A stretch of DNA of 32,911 nt from Sphingomonadaceae bacterium. GTDB taxonomy: Bacteria; Pseudomonadota; Alphaproteobacteria; Sphingomonadales; Sphingomonadaceae. Below are positions 9,213 to 20,260 of the stretch, in pieces (position 1 is the first letter of the stretch; the number at the start of each line of letters is the position of its first letter). The position numbers and the translations under genes were made by a program. The notes below the pieces were generated by a model. The model saw only the letters and a program-made list of their open reading frames with translations. It did not search any database and was not told the DNA's origin. The DNA is taken from the NCBI GenBank assembly GCA_947455865.1, contig CANGQZ010000010.1, positions 1 to 32,911 on the forward strand. Direction: 5' to 3'.

Positions 9213-9896
9213 ATGGACCCCATCATGTGGCAACTCTATCAGTTCCCGCTCTGCCCGTTCAGCCGCAAGGTCCGCCTGCTCCTGTCGGAGAAAGGCATCG
9301 GCTATGAGTTGTGGCGCGAAAACCCGTGGGAGCAGCGCGACGAATTCGTCGACATGAACCCGGCCGCGCGCACCCCGGTGATCCGCAATACCGAACGCGA
9401 CATCACGCTCGTCGACAGCCGGGCGATCTGCGAGTATTTCGAGGAAACCGTCGACAAGCTCCCGATGATCAACGGTACCGCCGCCAACCGTGCGGAAATC
9501 CGCCGACTGGTCGCGCTATTCGATGAGAATTTCTACGGCGATGTCACCGGGCCGCTGATCCACCAGCGGATGAAACAGCGCCTCGTCTACCGCCAATCAC
9601 CGGATAGCCGGATGCTGCGCGAATCGATGAAGCTGGCGCACGAGCACCTCTATTACATCGATTATCTGGTCGACACCCGGCCGTGGCTGGCAGGGGCGAC
9701 GATGAGCCTTGCCGATTTGGCTGCGGCTGCGCAGATTTCGGTGGCAGATTATCTCGGCGGGCTCGACTGGTCGGGACACGAGCAGGCCAAGAGCTGGTAT
9801 TCGGTGTTCAAGAGCCGGCCGAGCTTTCGTCCCCTACTGGCCGAACGGATGGAAGTGATCCAGCCGCCCAGCCATTATGCGGACGTGAACTGGTAA
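9213..9896 (+). CDS. Glutathione S-transferase family protein
   Basis: MWQLYQFPLCPFSRKVRLLLSEKGIGYEL..NPAARTPVIRNTERDITLVDSRAICEYFEE thioredoxin-fold N-domain; WLAGATMSLADLAAAAQISVADYLG C-domain. Alternative start ATG 9225. Confidence 0.92.
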   Translation: MDPIMWQLYQFPLCPFSRKVRLLLSEKGIGYELWRENPWEQRDEFVDMNPAARTPVIRNTERDITLVDSRAICEYFEETVDKLPMINGTAANRAEIRRLVALFDENFYGDVTGPLIHQRMKQRLVYRQSPDSRMLRESMKLAHEHLYYIDYLVDTRPWLAGATMSLADLAAAAQISVADYLGGLDWSGHEQAKSWYSVFKSRPSFRPLLAERMEVIQPPSHYADVNW

Positions 9897-9912
9897 TCAC
9901 CTGCGTCCGGTA

Positions 9913-10866
9913 TTACCCGGCAAGCCCGCGCTTATCGCCGAAACGGCCGTGCTTGCGGAAACGGACCATCCAGCGATCGAGAAACAGGCCGAGCGGGCGC
10001 GCGGTGACGCCCAGTGCCTTGAGCCCGGGCAGGCCGGTGCCGACATTGCCAGCCTTAAGCAACGCCAGCTGATCGCGGCTGATGGGCGTGCCGGGCAGCA
10101 CCGCGATCAGGCCGGAAACCGCATCGGGCAGTTCAATGAACTGGCGATTGCGGCCTTGCGCGGCGGCGATCTGCTGGTTCAAGCCGAGCATCGTCACCAC
10201 TTCGGGGCCGACCAGTTCATAGGTCCTGCCACCGAACCGCCCGGGCTCGGCAATGGCGGCGGCGACGGCGGCGGCGGCATCGTCAACGAACACCGGCTGC
10301 AGCCTTGCCTCCGACGCGAACACCGGCAGCACCGGGAAGCCGGCGATGAGACCGGCGAACAGATTGATGAAGGCGTCATCCGGCCCGAAGATCACCGAGG
10401 GGCGCAGCACCGTTGCCGCAGGGAACGCGGCGAGCACTGCAGCCTCGCCCTCGGCCTTGGTCCTTGCATAATCGACCGGAGAATGGGTGTCGGCCCCGTT
10501 GGCCGAAACCTGCACGAACGCCGCCGCGCCCTCCGCCTGCGCTGCGGCGGCCAGTGCGGCAGGCGCTTTGACGTGAAGCGTGTCGAGGTTGCCGGCAAAG
10601 GCTCCCACCAGATTGACGACCGCATCGGCCCAGGAAACGATCAACGGCAGCCGTGCCGTATCGGTCAGATCGCCGCGAACCAACTGGAGCTGGCCCAGAT
10701 TGGCGAGCGTCTTCAGGCGATAGGCGCGCTCGGGATGGCGAGCGACGATCCGCAGACGCGCGCCGCGGGCCAGCAGTTCCTGCGCAATGTGGGCGCCGAA
10801 AAATCCGGTGCCCCCGAAAAGAACCACCAGCTTGCCTGAAAGTGCGGTGTTGTCGATGTCAGCCAT
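9913..10866 (-). CDS. NAD-dependent epimerase/complex I NDUFA9 subunit family protein
   Basis: LVVLFGGTGFFGAHIAQELLARGARLRIVARHPERAYRLKTLANLGQLQLVRGDL; VQVSANGADTHSPVDYARTKAEGEAAVLAAFPAATVLRPSVIFGPDDAFIN. Confidence 0.9.
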   Translation of the reverse strand: MADIDNTALSGKLVVLFGGTGFFGAHIAQELLARGARLRIVARHPERAYRLKTLANLGQLQLVRGDLTDTARLPLIVSWADAVVNLVGAFAGNLDTLHVKAPAALAAAAQAEGAAAFVQVSANGADTHSPVDYARTKAEGEAAVLAAFPAATVLRPSVIFGPDDAFINLFAGLIAGFPVLPVFASEARLQPVFVDDAAAAVAAAIAEPGRFGGRTYELVGPEVVTMLGLNQQIAAAQGRNRQFIELPDAVSGLIAVLPGTPISRDQLALLKAGNVGTGLPGLKALGVTARPLGLFLDRWMVRFRKHGRFGDKRGLAG

Positions 10867-10976
10867 GGCTGCCTACCCTGCAAAATTCACCAGATCATAC
10901 CGCATTGCGGCGAAGCCCGCCCATTGCACGAAGTGCCGTGTGCGGCAATGCCCCGGCGATCGGATGCCAGTCTGCG

Positions 10977-11384
10977 CTAGATCGGCCCCAGCCCGAAATC
11001 CTGCCGGGCGCGATTGATGTAATCGCGGCATATGTCGCTCATCTTTAGGATGTAGACGGCCGGCGGCGCCAGATTGGTGTTCTGCGGGGCGCGGTAAGCG
11101 ATGGTGATGAGTTCGGACAGGCGGGAGGCGGTGATCTTCTGTTCGGCCAGGCAGGTCGTGCGACCGCGCTTGGCCAGGGCGTTGACCAGCGTATCGTCCA
11201 GAAACGTGTAGTTGAGGCTATCATTCAGCCCCTGCACGAAGCCGATCCGCGCTTCGGGCGTGAGTGCGGCCCAGCCGTTGGCATTGTTGACGTAGCCGCT
11301 TGCGCCGGCGGACGATGGCAGAGCAGCAGCGAGTGTTAGTGCGGCAAGGGTGGCGGCTTTGCCGGCCAGCTTGAGCCAATCCAT
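10977..11384 (-). CDS. Small secreted two-cysteine protein, possibly Rap1a/Tai-like
   Basis: Signal-like LKLAGKAATLAALTLAAALPSSAGA; mature part RIGFVQGLNDSL..TTCLAEQKITASRLSELITIAYRAPQNTNLAPPAVYILKMSDICRDY. ORF support is good; the family is tentative. Confidence 0.6.
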   Translation of the reverse strand: MDWLKLAGKAATLAALTLAAALPSSAGASGYVNNANGWAALTPEARIGFVQGLNDSLNYTFLDDTLVNALAKRGRTTCLAEQKITASRLSELITIAYRAPQNTNLAPPAVYILKMSDICRDYINRARQDFGLGPI

Positions 11385-11486
11385 AATGGCAGATTTCCCG
11401 GGCTATTTTACCAAGTGCTGCACCGACAGCCGGGGTGAAACAAGCCAAGGTCGGTCCGCTTTGGTGGAGATCGCCCCCATCGGAGC

Positions 11487-11521
11487 AGAAAAAGGGCGGG
11501 GCGCTTGTGCGCTCCCGCCCT
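11487..11521 (-). terminator. Putative rho-independent terminator of the adhesin gene
   Basis: Stem GGGCGGG-GCGC / GCGC-(T bulge)-CCCGCCC with TTGT loop at 11494-11520; on the minus strand followed by TTTTTCTG. Just downstream of the adhesin stop. Confidence 0.7.
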
Positions 11522-11547
11522 TCGTTCAGGACACTATCGAGATTGCG

Positions 11548-12807
11548 TCAGAACTTGATGCTGGCCCCCACGCCGCCGCCAACGGCGTCTTCGGAGAAGC
11601 CAACATTGGCCCCGAAGCCAACACCGCTTTCAGTGACGAACTGCGCCTTGATCGCACCGGCCACTTCGCCCTGGAACACGCCGACGCCGGCGGCGATGCC
11701 CTTCTCACCGTTGGCGAGGTTAAGCGGCGCCGCGTTCATCGCGAAGCCCATCGCCACGCCTTGATAGGCCTTGGCGCGGACGTCGGCGACATTCGCCGCC
11801 AGCAGGTCGATCCGGGTGTTGGTGGCGAACAGCTGCGCGCCGGACACCGCCTCGGTCGAGGTGGCCGACAAGGTTGCCGGGGCCAGGCCCGAGATCTTGT
11901 TGGTGGTGCCGTTGATCGCGACCGTGCCAGCCTGGATCGTGCCGGTGCCAGTGATGATGTTGCCGGCGGTGGTGGTGTAATTGCCGGTCACTGCCACGTT
12001 GCCGCCCACAGTGGTATTGCCGGTCACCGCCAGCACGCCGGTGGTGGTGGTGCCGCCCACGGTGAGGTTGGTGCCGACGCTGGCGGTCCCGCTCGATACC
12101 AGTGCCGCACCGCTGACCGTGCCGGTCACCGTGGCATTGCCGCCAATTGTGGCATCGCCAGAAGTGGCAAGGGTGGTGGTGCTGATGGCGCCGGTGTTGG
12201 TCACGCCCGCCGAGGTCAGCGTGCCGGTAAGGGTGGTCGTGCCGGTCACGCCCAGATTTCCGCCGACTGTAGCCGCGCCGGTGGTGGCAAGAGTCGTGGT
12301 GCTGACCGCGCCGGTGTTGGTGATACCGTTTGAAGTCAGCGTTCCGCCAACGCTCGCGGCGCCGGTGGTGGCAAGGGTCGTGGTGCTGACTGCACCGGTG
12401 TTGGTGATCCCGTTCGAAGTCAGCGCGCCGGTGAGCGACGTGGTGCCGGTGACACCAAGGTTCCCGCCGACAGTGGCCCCGCCGGTGGTGGCGAGTGTGG
12501 TGGTGCTGACCGCGCCGGTGTTGGTCACGCCCGCCGAGGTCAGCGTGCCGGTGAGCGTGGTGTTGCCGGTGACCGAGAGATCGCCGGTCACTGCCGTGGT
12601 ACCTGTTACGGTAACATTGGTTCCGTCAAGCACGATGCTGGTCGCCGTGCTGCCGTCCTGAATGGTGAGTGTGGTGTTGCCGGTAACATCATCAGCAGTC
12701 ACTGATTGCGCAATTGCAGGTGCCGCATGCAGTGAAAGTGCCGAAACGGCTGCGCTTACCAGTAGTATATGCCGGGTGCGGTTCGAATGCATAGGACGTA
12801 AAAGCAT
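11548..12807 (-). CDS. YadA-like trimeric autotransporter adhesin
   Basis: Signal peptide HILLVSAAVSALSLHAAPAIAQS; T/G-rich repeats TLTSAGVTNTGAVSTTTLATTGGATVGGNLGVTGTT; C-terminal anchor NTRIDLLAANVADVRAKAYQGVAMGFAMNAAPLNLANGEKGIAAGVGVFQGEVAGAIKAQF..GASIKF. ATG 12807 has a TTGAGGGGGA Shine-Dalgarno; the ORF opens at 12885. Confidence 0.88.
   Translation of the reverse strand: MLLRPMHSNRTRHILLVSAAVSALSLHAAPAIAQSVTADDVTGNTTLTIQDGSTATSIVLDGTNVTVTGTTAVTGDLSVTGNTTLTGTLTSAGVTNTGAVSTTTLATTGGATVGGNLGVTGTTSLTGALTSNGITNTGAVSTTTLATTGAASVGGTLTSNGITNTGAVSTTTLATTGAATVGGNLGVTGTTTLTGTLTSAGVTNTGAISTTTLATSGDATIGGNATVTGTVSGAALVSSGTASVGTNLTVGGTTTTGVLAVTGNTTVGGNVAVTGNYTTTAGNIITGTGTIQAGTVAINGTTNKISGLAPATLSATSTEAVSGAQLFATNTRIDLLAANVADVRAKAYQGVAMGFAMNAAPLNLANGEKGIAAGVGVFQGEVAGAIKAQFVTESGVGFGANVGFSEDAVGGGVGASIKF
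12173..12560 (-). repeat. Coding tandem repeat in the adhesin: three successive spacings of 120, 84 and 120 bp between four motif copies
   Basis: Plus-strand motif gtggtgctga(c/t)(c/g/t)g(c)(g/a)ccggtgttggt recurs with gctga at 12181, 12301, 12385 and 12505, encoding TNTGAVSTTTLATTG. Confidence 0.85.
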
Positions 12808-13150
12808 TGATTCCCCCTCAAGTGGTGCCGGACAGATTGGGTTGGCTGTCCACTCGAAGGCTAGATCGATGGTTAACTGAAGCAATCAGGGTAACTACTT
12901 ATGAAACATCGGGTTTTAAAGGCTAAGGGATTGTGACAGTTTGAGATCGGCGAAATCTCTTGGATTTCGGTCAGGCCGGGGGTGTCGGAGATTCCGCCAA
13001 TTTCGCGCAATGCCCCGAAATTTTGCGTTCACTTCGGAGAGGATCGTTTCGCTAACGGACCTTTCGGGCATCGGCGCGCTTCGCAGTCTGCGGTTAGCTT
13101 GCCATTCAGACCTGCGCGCCTACATTGGATGACAGAAAGGATCCGCGCGC

Positions 13151-15088
13151 ATGAACGAGGAACAGCCCAACGGAAATCCCTGGCTCAAGAGCCTGCTGGT
13201 CTGGGGCGGCATTTTCATGGCCTTGCTGCTGGTCGTATCGATGTTCGGCGCGCGCACCGATGCCGGCGGCACGCCGGTGCCCTATTCCGATTTCCGCGGC
13301 AAAGTGTCGGAAGGCAGCGTCGCCGACGTGCAGATCGGCACCGAGCGGATCACCGGCCATTACAAGAACGGCGATCCGTTCAGCACCGTGCCGATCCCCA
13401 ACGATACCTCGCTCCCCGCGCTGCTGCAGGACAACGGCGTACGGTACGCCGGCAAGGCGCCCGAAGAGCCCAACGTGCTGATGTATATCCTCATCAATTC
13501 GCTGCCGTTCATGCTGATCCTCGGCGTCGCGTTCTTCGCGCTGCGCCAGGTGCAGAAGGGCGGCGGATCGGGCGCGATGGGCTTTGGCAAGTCCAAGGCC
13601 AAGCTGCTCACCGAACGTTCGGGCCGCGTCACCTTCAACGACGTTGCCGGCATCGACGAGGCGCGCGAAGAACTTGAGGAAATCGTCGAGTTCCTGCGCG
13701 ATCCGCAGCGCTTCTCCAAGCTGGGCGGCCAGATCCCCAAGGGCGCGCTGCTGGTCGGCTCGCCCGGCACCGGCAAGACCCTGCTCGCCCGCGCCATCGC
13801 GGGTGAGGCCGGGGTGCCGTTCTTTACCATTTCGGGCTCGGACTTCGTCGAGATGTTCGTCGGCGTAGGTGCGAGCCGGGTGCGCGACATGTTCGAGCAG
13901 GCGAAGAAGAATGCGCCGTGCATTGTGTTCATTGATGAAATTGATGCTGTAGGCCGACATCGCGGTCATGGCCTCGGCAACTCGAATGATGAGCGGGAAC
14001 AGACACTTAACCAGCTTCTGGTCGAGATGGACGGGTTCGAGGCCAACGAAGGTATCATCATCATAGCCGCGACGAACCGGCCCGACGTGCTCGATCCGGC
14101 GCTGCTGCGCCCGGGCCGGTTCGATCGCCAGGTGGTCGTGCCGATCCCCGATATCGACGGGCGCGAAAAGATTCTTGCCGTGCACATGAAGAAGGTGCCG
14201 CTCGCCCCCGATGTCAACCCGCGCACCATCGCGCGCGGTACGCCTGGTTTCTCGGGCGCGGATCTTGCCAACCTGGTCAACGAGGCCGCCCTCCTCGCCG
14301 CCCGCCGCAACAAGCGGTTGGTCGCGATGCAGGAGTTCGAGGACGCCAAGGACAAGGTGATGATGGGCGCCGAGCGCCGCTCGATGGTGATGACCGACGA
14401 CGAGAAGAAGATGACCGCCTATCACGAGGCCGGCCACGCGATCGTTTCGGTCAACGAACCGGCGTCCGACCCGATCCACAAGGCCACGATTATCCCGCGC
14501 GGCCGCGCGCTCGGCATGGTCATGCGCCTGCCCGAGCGGGACAGCTACTCGTATCACCGCGACAAGATGCACGCGAACCTGTCGGTGGCGATGGGCGGCC
14601 GCGTGGCGGAAGAACTGATCTTCGGCCACGACAAGGTCAGTTCGGGCGCTTCGTCGGACATCCAGTATGCCACCAGTCTGGCGCGGAACATGGTCACCAA
14701 GTGGGGCATGTCGGAAAAGCTCGGCCCGCTGCAGTACGAGGAGCAGTCCGAAGGCTATCTCGGCTACGGCGCGAACCAGCGGCTGATGATGTCGGATGAG
14801 ACCAACAAGCTGATCGACAGCGAAATCCGCGGTCTGGTCGATGATGCGCACGCCCGCGCCACCGGCCTGCTCAAGACCAACGAGGACAAGCTCCACCTGC
14901 TCGCGCAGGCGCTGCTCGAATACGAGACACTGACCGGCGAGGAGATCCGCCAGCTGCTCGAAACCGGGCAGATCGATCGGCCGGATAGCCCGGCCGGCGG
15001 CACCCCGCGGCCAACCGCGCAGCGCGGCTCGGCGATCCCCAAGGCTGGGCGCCGGCTGGGCGGCGATACCGCGCCGCAGGGCGCCTGA
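13151..15088 (+). CDS. ftsH: ATP-dependent zinc metalloprotease FtsH
   Basis: Walker [44 protein letters not shown]; zinc motif [29 protein letters not shown]. Confidence 0.97.
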   Translation: MNEEQPNGNPWLKSLLVWGGIFMALLLVVSMFGARTDAGGTPVPYSDFRGKVSEGSVADVQIGTERITGHYKNGDPFSTVPIPNDTSLPALLQDNGVRYAGKAPEEPNVLMYILINSLPFMLILGVAFFALRQVQKGGGSGAMGFGKSKAKLLTERSGRVTFNDVAGIDEAREELEEIVEFLRDPQRFSKLGGQIPKGALLVGSPGTGKTLLARAIAGEAGVPFFTISGSDFVEMFVGVGASRVRDMFEQAKKNAPCIVFIDEIDAVGRHRGHGLGNSNDEREQTLNQLLVEMDGFEANEGIIIIAATNRPDVLDPALLRPGRFDRQVVVPIPDIDGREKILAVHMKKVPLAPDVNPRTIARGTPGFSGADLANLVNEAALLAARRNKRLVAMQEFEDAKDKVMMGAERRSMVMTDDEKKMTAYHEAGHAIVSVNEPASDPIHKATIIPRGRALGMVMRLPERDSYSYHRDKMHANLSVAMGGRVAEELIFGHDKVSSGASSDIQYATSLARNMVTKWGMSEKLGPLQYEEQSEGYLGYGANQRLMMSDETNKLIDSEIRGLVDDAHARATGLLKTNEDKLHLLAQALLEYETLTGEEIRQLLETGQIDRPDSPAGGTPRPTAQRGSAIPKAGRRLGGDTAPQGA

Positions 15089-15179
15089 GCGGAGCGGCCG
15101 CGACTGCGGCAATGGCCCGCGCTTGCAAATCGTCTGCCCGCGCCGCAAGTTCGGCGCGGGGGCGAGGAGAGGATTGGCA

Positions 15180-15794
15180 ATGCGCGTGAACCGCACTTTC
15201 GCACTGCTGCCGCTGGCCCTGCTGGCCGGCTGCGTGGCCCCGGTCGGCCCGGTCGAGGTTACCCGCTTTCATGTGCCCGATACCGCCGCGCTCGGCCACG
15301 GCACGATCGCGGTCGAGGCGGCACCCGGCATGGACCCGGCATCGCTCGAACTGCGCAGCTATGCTGCGGCAGTCGGGCAGGCGCTGCAGCGGATCGGCTA
15401 TAACGAGGCAGTCGCCGGCAGCGGCACGCAAATCGCCGAAGTGCGGATTGCCCGCCGCAGCTTTCGGCCCGAGCGCAATGGCAACCCGGTCAGCGTCGGG
15501 GTTGGCGGCTCGACTGGCAGCTATGGCTCGGGCGTCGGGCTCGGCCTCGGCTTCGATCTTTCCGGCCGCCCGCCGGAGATGACCGAAACCGAACTTGGGG
15601 TGATGATCCGCGACCGGGCCACGCGCGCCACGCTGTGGGAAGGCCGCGCCGCCTTCACCGTCCGCGCCGATTCGCCGCTCGCCACCACCCAGCTTGGCGC
15701 CGCCCAACTGGCTTCGGCGCTGTTCCGAGATTTTCCCGGCCGCTCGGGCGAGACGGTGCAGATCAAGCCCGATGCAGTGCCCGCCGCGAAATGA
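15180..15794 (+). CDS. DUF4136 domain-containing lipoprotein
   Basis: Lipobox LLALLAGC in [84 protein letters not shown]. Confidence 0.85.
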   Translation: MRVNRTFALLPLALLAGCVAPVGPVEVTRFHVPDTAALGHGTIAVEAAPGMDPASLELRSYAAAVGQALQRIGYNEAVAGSGTQIAEVRIARRSFRPERNGNPVSVGVGGSTGSYGSGVGLGLGFDLSGRPPEMTETELGVMIRDRATRATLWEGRAAFTVRADSPLATTQLGAAQLASALFRDFPGRSGETVQIKPDAVPAAK

Positions 15795-16921
15795 GCGATA
15801 TCCAGGTTCACGCGCAGTTCGATGCGGGCAACATCGCCGTGCTGGGCATCGATGGCGGCGAAGCGCGGCTGACGATCCGCAAAGACAACCAGTCCGATTT
15901 CTTCCAGTGGTTCCACTTCCGCGTCAGCAACGCCGCTGGGCGGATGCTGACCCTGCGCCTCACCGGACTCGCCGCCAGCGCCTATCCCGATGGCTGGACC
16001 GGCTATCGCGCCGCCGTCTCGGAAGACCGCGAATACTGGGCGCGCGCCGAAACCAAGTGGGAACGCGATGTGGCGGGCGGCACGCTCACCATCCGCTACC
16101 GGCCCGAAGGCGATTCCGCCTGGTTCGCCTATTTCGCGCCCTATCCGCTCGAACGGCATTACGATCTGATCGCCAGCGCGTCGCAGAACGAAGGCGTCAC
16201 CACCCGCTGCCTCGGCACCAGCCTTGATGGCCGTCCGATCGATTGCATCGAACTGGGCGAGGGCGAGTTTCAGGTCTGGCTCTATGCCCGCCAGCACCCC
16301 GGCGAGACGATGGCCGAATGGTGGATTGAGGGCGCGCTGGACTGGCTGACCGATCCCGCCGAGCCGTGGGCGCGAACGCTGCGCGAAAAATGCCGGTTCC
16401 ACATCGTCCCCAACGTCAATCCCGATGGCTCGGCGCGCGGGCACCTTCGGACCAACGCTGCTGGGGTCAATCTCAACCGCGAGTGGCATGAGCCCACGCC
16501 GGAACGCTCGCCCGAAGTGCTGGCGCTGCGCGGCGCGATGGACGAAGCCGGTGTCAACTTCGCGATCGACGTCCACGGCGACGAGGCGATTGCTTCGGTG
16601 TTCCTGGCCGGGTTTGAAGGCATTCCGGCGTGGACCGAGGCACAGGGCGCCGGCTATACCCGCTATCGCACGATCCTTGAGCGGCGCACCCCCGATTTCC
16701 AGACACGGCTTGGCTACCCGGTCGCGCGCGCCGGCCGGGCGAACCTTTCGATGAGCACCAACCAGCTGGCCGAGCGCTTCGGCTGCGTGGCGATGACGCT
16801 GGAAATGCCGTTCAAGGACAACGCCGATCTGCCGTGCCCGAAGCAGGGGTGGAGCCCAGAACGCAGCAAGCTGCTGGCGCGCGATTGCCTCGCCGCGCTG
16901 GGGGAGTGGCTGGAGGGGTAG
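15791..16921 (+). CDS. M14 family (cytosolic carboxypeptidase-like) metallopeptidase
   Basis: [45 protein letters not shown] (HPGE); [41 protein letters not shown] overlap with upstream gene. Confidence 0.92.
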   Translation: MSDIQVHAQFDAGNIAVLGIDGGEARLTIRKDNQSDFFQWFHFRVSNAAGRMLTLRLTGLAASAYPDGWTGYRAAVSEDREYWARAETKWERDVAGGTLTIRYRPEGDSAWFAYFAPYPLERHYDLIASASQNEGVTTRCLGTSLDGRPIDCIELGEGEFQVWLYARQHPGETMAEWWIEGALDWLTDPAEPWARTLREKCRFHIVPNVNPDGSARGHLRTNAAGVNLNREWHEPTPERSPEVLALRGAMDEAGVNFAIDVHGDEAIASVFLAGFEGIPAWTEAQGAGYTRYRTILERRTPDFQTRLGYPVARAGRANLSMSTNQLAERFGCVAMTLEMPFKDNADLPCPKQGWSPERSKLLARDCLAALGEWLEG

Positions 16922-17009
16922 GGCAGCTTTTGCTGACTACCAGCCGAAGGTGGCCGTTGCGGATGCGACGACGTTGCGGATGTCGCACGGCCCACGTAAT
17001 CTCGGCAGA

Positions 17010-17249
17010 ATGAAGCCACTTCCGACGAGCGCTGCTAGGCGGCGTGCTCGAAGTCAGCCAGTCAGAACCTTCATCGCATTGAGCGTGGTCGGAGGGCTGC
17101 TGAATTTCATAAGAAACGCTTTGTACGGCATCCCCCTTGTGCCAATTCGGACAGGGCTTACCCCATTGATCATGCTATCGTTACTTGGCGCGTGCTACTT
17201 TGTTGTGGTGGAAGGCCGGTTGCTGCTCCGCAGATTGCGAAGCCGCTAA
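17010..17249 (+). CDS. Small hypothetical membrane protein
   Basis: ORF with two hydrophobic stretches (VRTFIALSVVGGLLNFI; LIMLSLLGACYFVVV); no family recognised; ORF opens at 16950. Confidence 0.35.
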   Translation: MKPLPTSAARRRARSQPVRTFIALSVVGGLLNFIRNALYGIPLVPIRTGLTPLIMLSLLGACYFVVVEGRLLLRRLRSR

Positions 17250-17331
17250 CCCCAACAGTCCGTCATTCCCTTCGCGCGAAATGTTCTGGGCAAGCTGACC
17301 TTTATCCCAAAGCCGGGGCTGTCTGTGCCGG

Positions 17332-17922
17332 CTAGCGCGAAATCAGGAACACCGCATGCTCCGCGCGCAAGTTGGCGGCGGCGGCGCTCGTCAGCCGATC
17401 TCCTTTCAAGAACCACGACTGTTCCATCGTGATCCCGCGCTCCTTCACCAGCGCGCGGAAATCGTCGACCGTCAGGTGGTGGATGTTGGGAGTTTCGTAC
17501 CAGGCCACCGGGATCAGCCGGGTGACCGGCATCCGCCCGCCGAACAGCAGCGCCAGCCGCACCCGCCAGTGGGCGAAGTTGGGGAACGAAACGAAGGCCT
17601 TGCGCCCAATTCGCAGCAGTTCATCCAGCACCTTGTCGGGGCGCTTGGTGGTCTGGAGGGTCTGGCTGAGGATCGCATAGTCGACCGCGCGGTCAGGGTA
17701 GAACGAGAGATCGGAATCGGCATCGCCCTGAATCACCGAAAGCCCGTTGGCGACGCAAGTGGCGACGTCGTGCGGATCGAGTTCCATGCCGCGCGCATCG
17801 CACCTCTTATCGCGCAGCGCGGCGAGCAGCACCCCATCACCGCAGCCGACATCGAGCACGCGCGTGCCCGGGGCGACATGTTCAGCGATGATCGCCAGAT
17901 CGGGGCGCAGCGCCGCGCTCAC
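17332..17922 (-). CDS. metW: Methionine biosynthesis protein MetW
   Basis: [101 protein letters not shown]. Confidence 0.95.
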   Translation of the reverse strand: MSAALRPDLAIIAEHVAPGTRVLDVGCGDGVLLAALRDKRCDARGMELDPHDVATCVANGLSVIQGDADSDLSFYPDRAVDYAILSQTLQTTKRPDKVLDELLRIGRKAFVSFPNFAHWRVRLALLFGGRMPVTRLIPVAWYETPNIHHLTVDDFRALVKERGITMEQSWFLKGDRLTSAAAANLRAEHAVFLISR

Positions 17923-19028
17923 TGGCTGAGGAACCCGGCCATCACCCGGTCGAGCGCGGGCACTTCGAGCAGGAAGGAATCGTGCCCGAACGGCGCAGCC
18001 AGTTCCATGAAGCTGACCGGCAAGCCGGCGGCGTTGAGCGCGTGGACGATATCGCGCGAGTTCTCGGTCGGGTAGAGCCAGTCGGTATCGAAGCTGACGA
18101 GGCAGAACCGCGCGGTGGCGCGGGCGAACGCCTCCGCCAAGCGCCCGCCGTGTTCCTCGGCCAGATCGAAGTAGCTCATCGCGCGGGTGATATAGAGGTA
18201 GGAGTTGGCATCGAACCGTTCGATGAAGCTCTCACCCTGATAGCGCAGATAGCTTTCCACCTGGAAATCGGCATCGAACCCGAAGCTCTTGGATTCGCGG
18301 TCTTGCAACCGGCGGCCGAACTTGGCACTGAGCGTCGCTTCCGACAGATAGGTGATGTGCGCCGCCATCCGCGCCACCGAAAGGCCAGCATCGGGCGCGC
18401 GGCCGGTGCCATAATAGGCCCCGCCCTGCCAATCGGGATCGGCCATGATCGCCTGCCGGCCGACCTCCTGAAAGGCGATGTTCTGCGCGGGCATGGCAGC
18501 GGTGGCGGCGATCACCATCGCCCGCGCCGCCCGTTCCGGCCAGTGCGCGGCAAGACTAAGCGCCTGCATCCCGCCCATCGAGCCGCCGACCACGGCATGG
18601 AGCCGGTCCACTCCGAGATGATCGAGCAGCGCGATCTGGGCGCGGACCATGTCGCGGATGGTGATGACCGGAAAGCGCATCGCATAGGGCTGGCCATCGG
18701 GGGCGAGGCTGGCCGGGCCGGTGGTGCCCATGCAGCTGCCCAGCACATTGGCGCAGATCACGAAGAAGCGGTCGGTATCGATCGGCTTGCCCGGGCCGAC
18801 CATCCGGCTCCACCAGCCGGGCTTGCCGGTGATTGGGTGCGGGCTCGCCACGTGCTGATCGCCGGTGGTGGCGTGGCACACCAAAACGGCGTTGTCCCGC
18901 GCCGGGCTGAGCGTGCCGTAGGTTTCATAGGCAATGCTCACCGCGCTCAGGCTCAACCCGCAATCGAGCGGGAGCGGCTGGGCCAGATCGAGCACGCGGC
19001 TCGCGGCAAGAAGCGGAGTGGAGGGCAT
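17919..19028 (-). CDS. metX: Homoserine O-acetyltransferase
   Basis: [67 protein letters not shown] overlap with metW. Confidence 0.95.
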   Translation of the reverse strand: MPSTPLLAASRVLDLAQPLPLDCGLSLSAVSIAYETYGTLSPARDNAVLVCHATTGDQHVASPHPITGKPGWWSRMVGPGKPIDTDRFFVICANVLGSCMGTTGPASLAPDGQPYAMRFPVITIRDMVRAQIALLDHLGVDRLHAVVGGSMGGMQALSLAAHWPERAARAMVIAATAAMPAQNIAFQEVGRQAIMADPDWQGGAYYGTGRAPDAGLSVARMAAHITYLSEATLSAKFGRRLQDRESKSFGFDADFQVESYLRYQGESFIERFDANSYLYITRAMSYFDLAEEHGGRLAEAFARATARFCLVSFDTDWLYPTENSRDIVHALNAAGLPVSFMELAAPFGHDSFLLEVPALDRVMAGFLSQ

Positions 19029-19147
19029 TGGCGGGGCGGGATTGCCGGGAAAGCCCCTGCGCTGTCAATGGCGCGGCGCGGGGCAGGCGCTGCACTGGCG
19101 GAACGGGCCATTGCGGGGCTGCGCTTCCGCTCCTAAAGCGGCGCGCC

Positions 19148-20260
19148 ATGACCAGCCTGCCCGAGAGCCCTGCCCCCGTTCCAAAGCCGTGGATTGCCGC
19201 GATCCATCCCTATGCGCCCGGCAAGTCGGCCGGGGCGGACGGGCGGCCGCTGATCAAGCTTTCGGCCAACGAAAACCCGCTTGGCACCAGCCCGGCGGCG
19301 CTGGCGGCGCGCGGCGCGGCGGCCGAGGCCAGCCGTTATCCCGATCCCGACAGCAGCGAGCTGCGCGCGGCGATCGGCGCGGTGCACGGGATCGATCCGG
19401 CGCGCATCGTGATGGGCACCGGTTCCGACGAACTGCTCAACCTTGCCGCGCAGGGCTATGCCGGGCCGGGCGACGCGGTGGTCTATGTACGCTATGGCTT
19501 TTCGGTCTACGATATCGCGGCAAGGCGCTGCGGGGCGGAGCCGGTGGTCGCGCCCGATGCGGATTATGGCACCGATGTCGATGCCCTGCTGGCGCTGGTC
19601 AATTACCGGACCCGCGTGGTTTTTCTGGCCAATCCGAACAATCCGACCGGCGGCTTCCTGCCCCGGGCAGAGCTGGCACGGCTGCATGCCGGGTTGCCGG
19701 CGGACGTGCTGCTGGTGGTCGATCAGGCTTATGCCGAATATGTCGCGCCCGAAGATGACGACGGCGGGCTGGCGCTGGCGGCGGCGCATGACAACGTGCT
19801 GGTCACGCGAACCTTTTCAAAGATTTATGGGCTGGCCGGCGAGCGCGTCGGCTGGGGCACCGGCGCGCCGGGAATCGTCGATACGCTCAACCGCATCCGC
19901 GGGCCGTTCAACGTGACCGCGACCGGACAGGCGATGGCGCTGGCCGCGCTCGGCGATCAGGACTTCGTGACAAGAGCGCGCGAACACAACGCCAGCGAAC
20001 GCGCCCGGTTCGTTACTGCTCTGGAATCGCTCGGCAATTTCGGGATCAGACCGCTGCCGAGCGAGGCCAATTTCGTCCTGATCCGCTTCACCGGCGCATT
20101 GAGCGCAGAAGCGGCTTACAACGGCCTTGCAAGCGCGGGGTATATCGTCCGCTGGCTGCCCGGACAGGGCCTGCCCGACGCGCTGCGCATCACCATCGGC
20201 ACCTCGCCGCAGATGGACGAAATCGCCGCGGTGCTGCGCCGGCTGGCGGAAGCGGCATGA
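19148..20260 (+). CDS. hisC: Histidinol-phosphate aminotransferase
   Basis: [70 protein letters not shown]. Confidence 0.93.
   Translation: MTSLPESPAPVPKPWIAAIHPYAPGKSAGADGRPLIKLSANENPLGTSPAALAARGAAAEASRYPDPDSSELRAAIGAVHGIDPARIVMGTGSDELLNLAAQGYAGPGDAVVYVRYGFSVYDIAARRCGAEPVVAPDADYGTDVDALLALVNYRTRVVFLANPNNPTGGFLPRAELARLHAGLPADVLLVVDQAYAEYVAPEDDDGGLALAAAHDNVLVTRTFSKIYGLAGERVGWGTGAPGIVDTLNRIRGPFNVTATGQAMALAALGDQDFVTRAREHNASERARFVTALESLGNFGIRPLPSEANFVLIRFTGALSAEAAYNGLASAGYIVRWLPGQGLPDALRITIGTSPQMDEIAAVLRRLAEAA

Noticed and set aside
12173-12560. Possible CRISPR-like repeat array
   Set aside because: Repeats lie in frame inside a coding sequence with coherent protein periodicity; spacers are not unique and no cas genes are present.
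11981-12661. 226-aa plus-strand Val/Pro/Thr-rich repetitive ORF
   Set aside because: Mirror translation of the adhesin repeats; the minus strand has signal peptide, Shine-Dalgarno, YadA anchor and terminator.
13106-15196. 696-aa minus-strand ORF
   Set aside because: Antisense shadow of ftsH, which has all family motifs on the plus strand.
19029-19147. SAM-II type riboswitch upstream of metX
   Set aside because: I looked for a SAM-responsive aptamer in the short spacer and saw no recognisable consensus; a covariance-model search would be needed to be certain.
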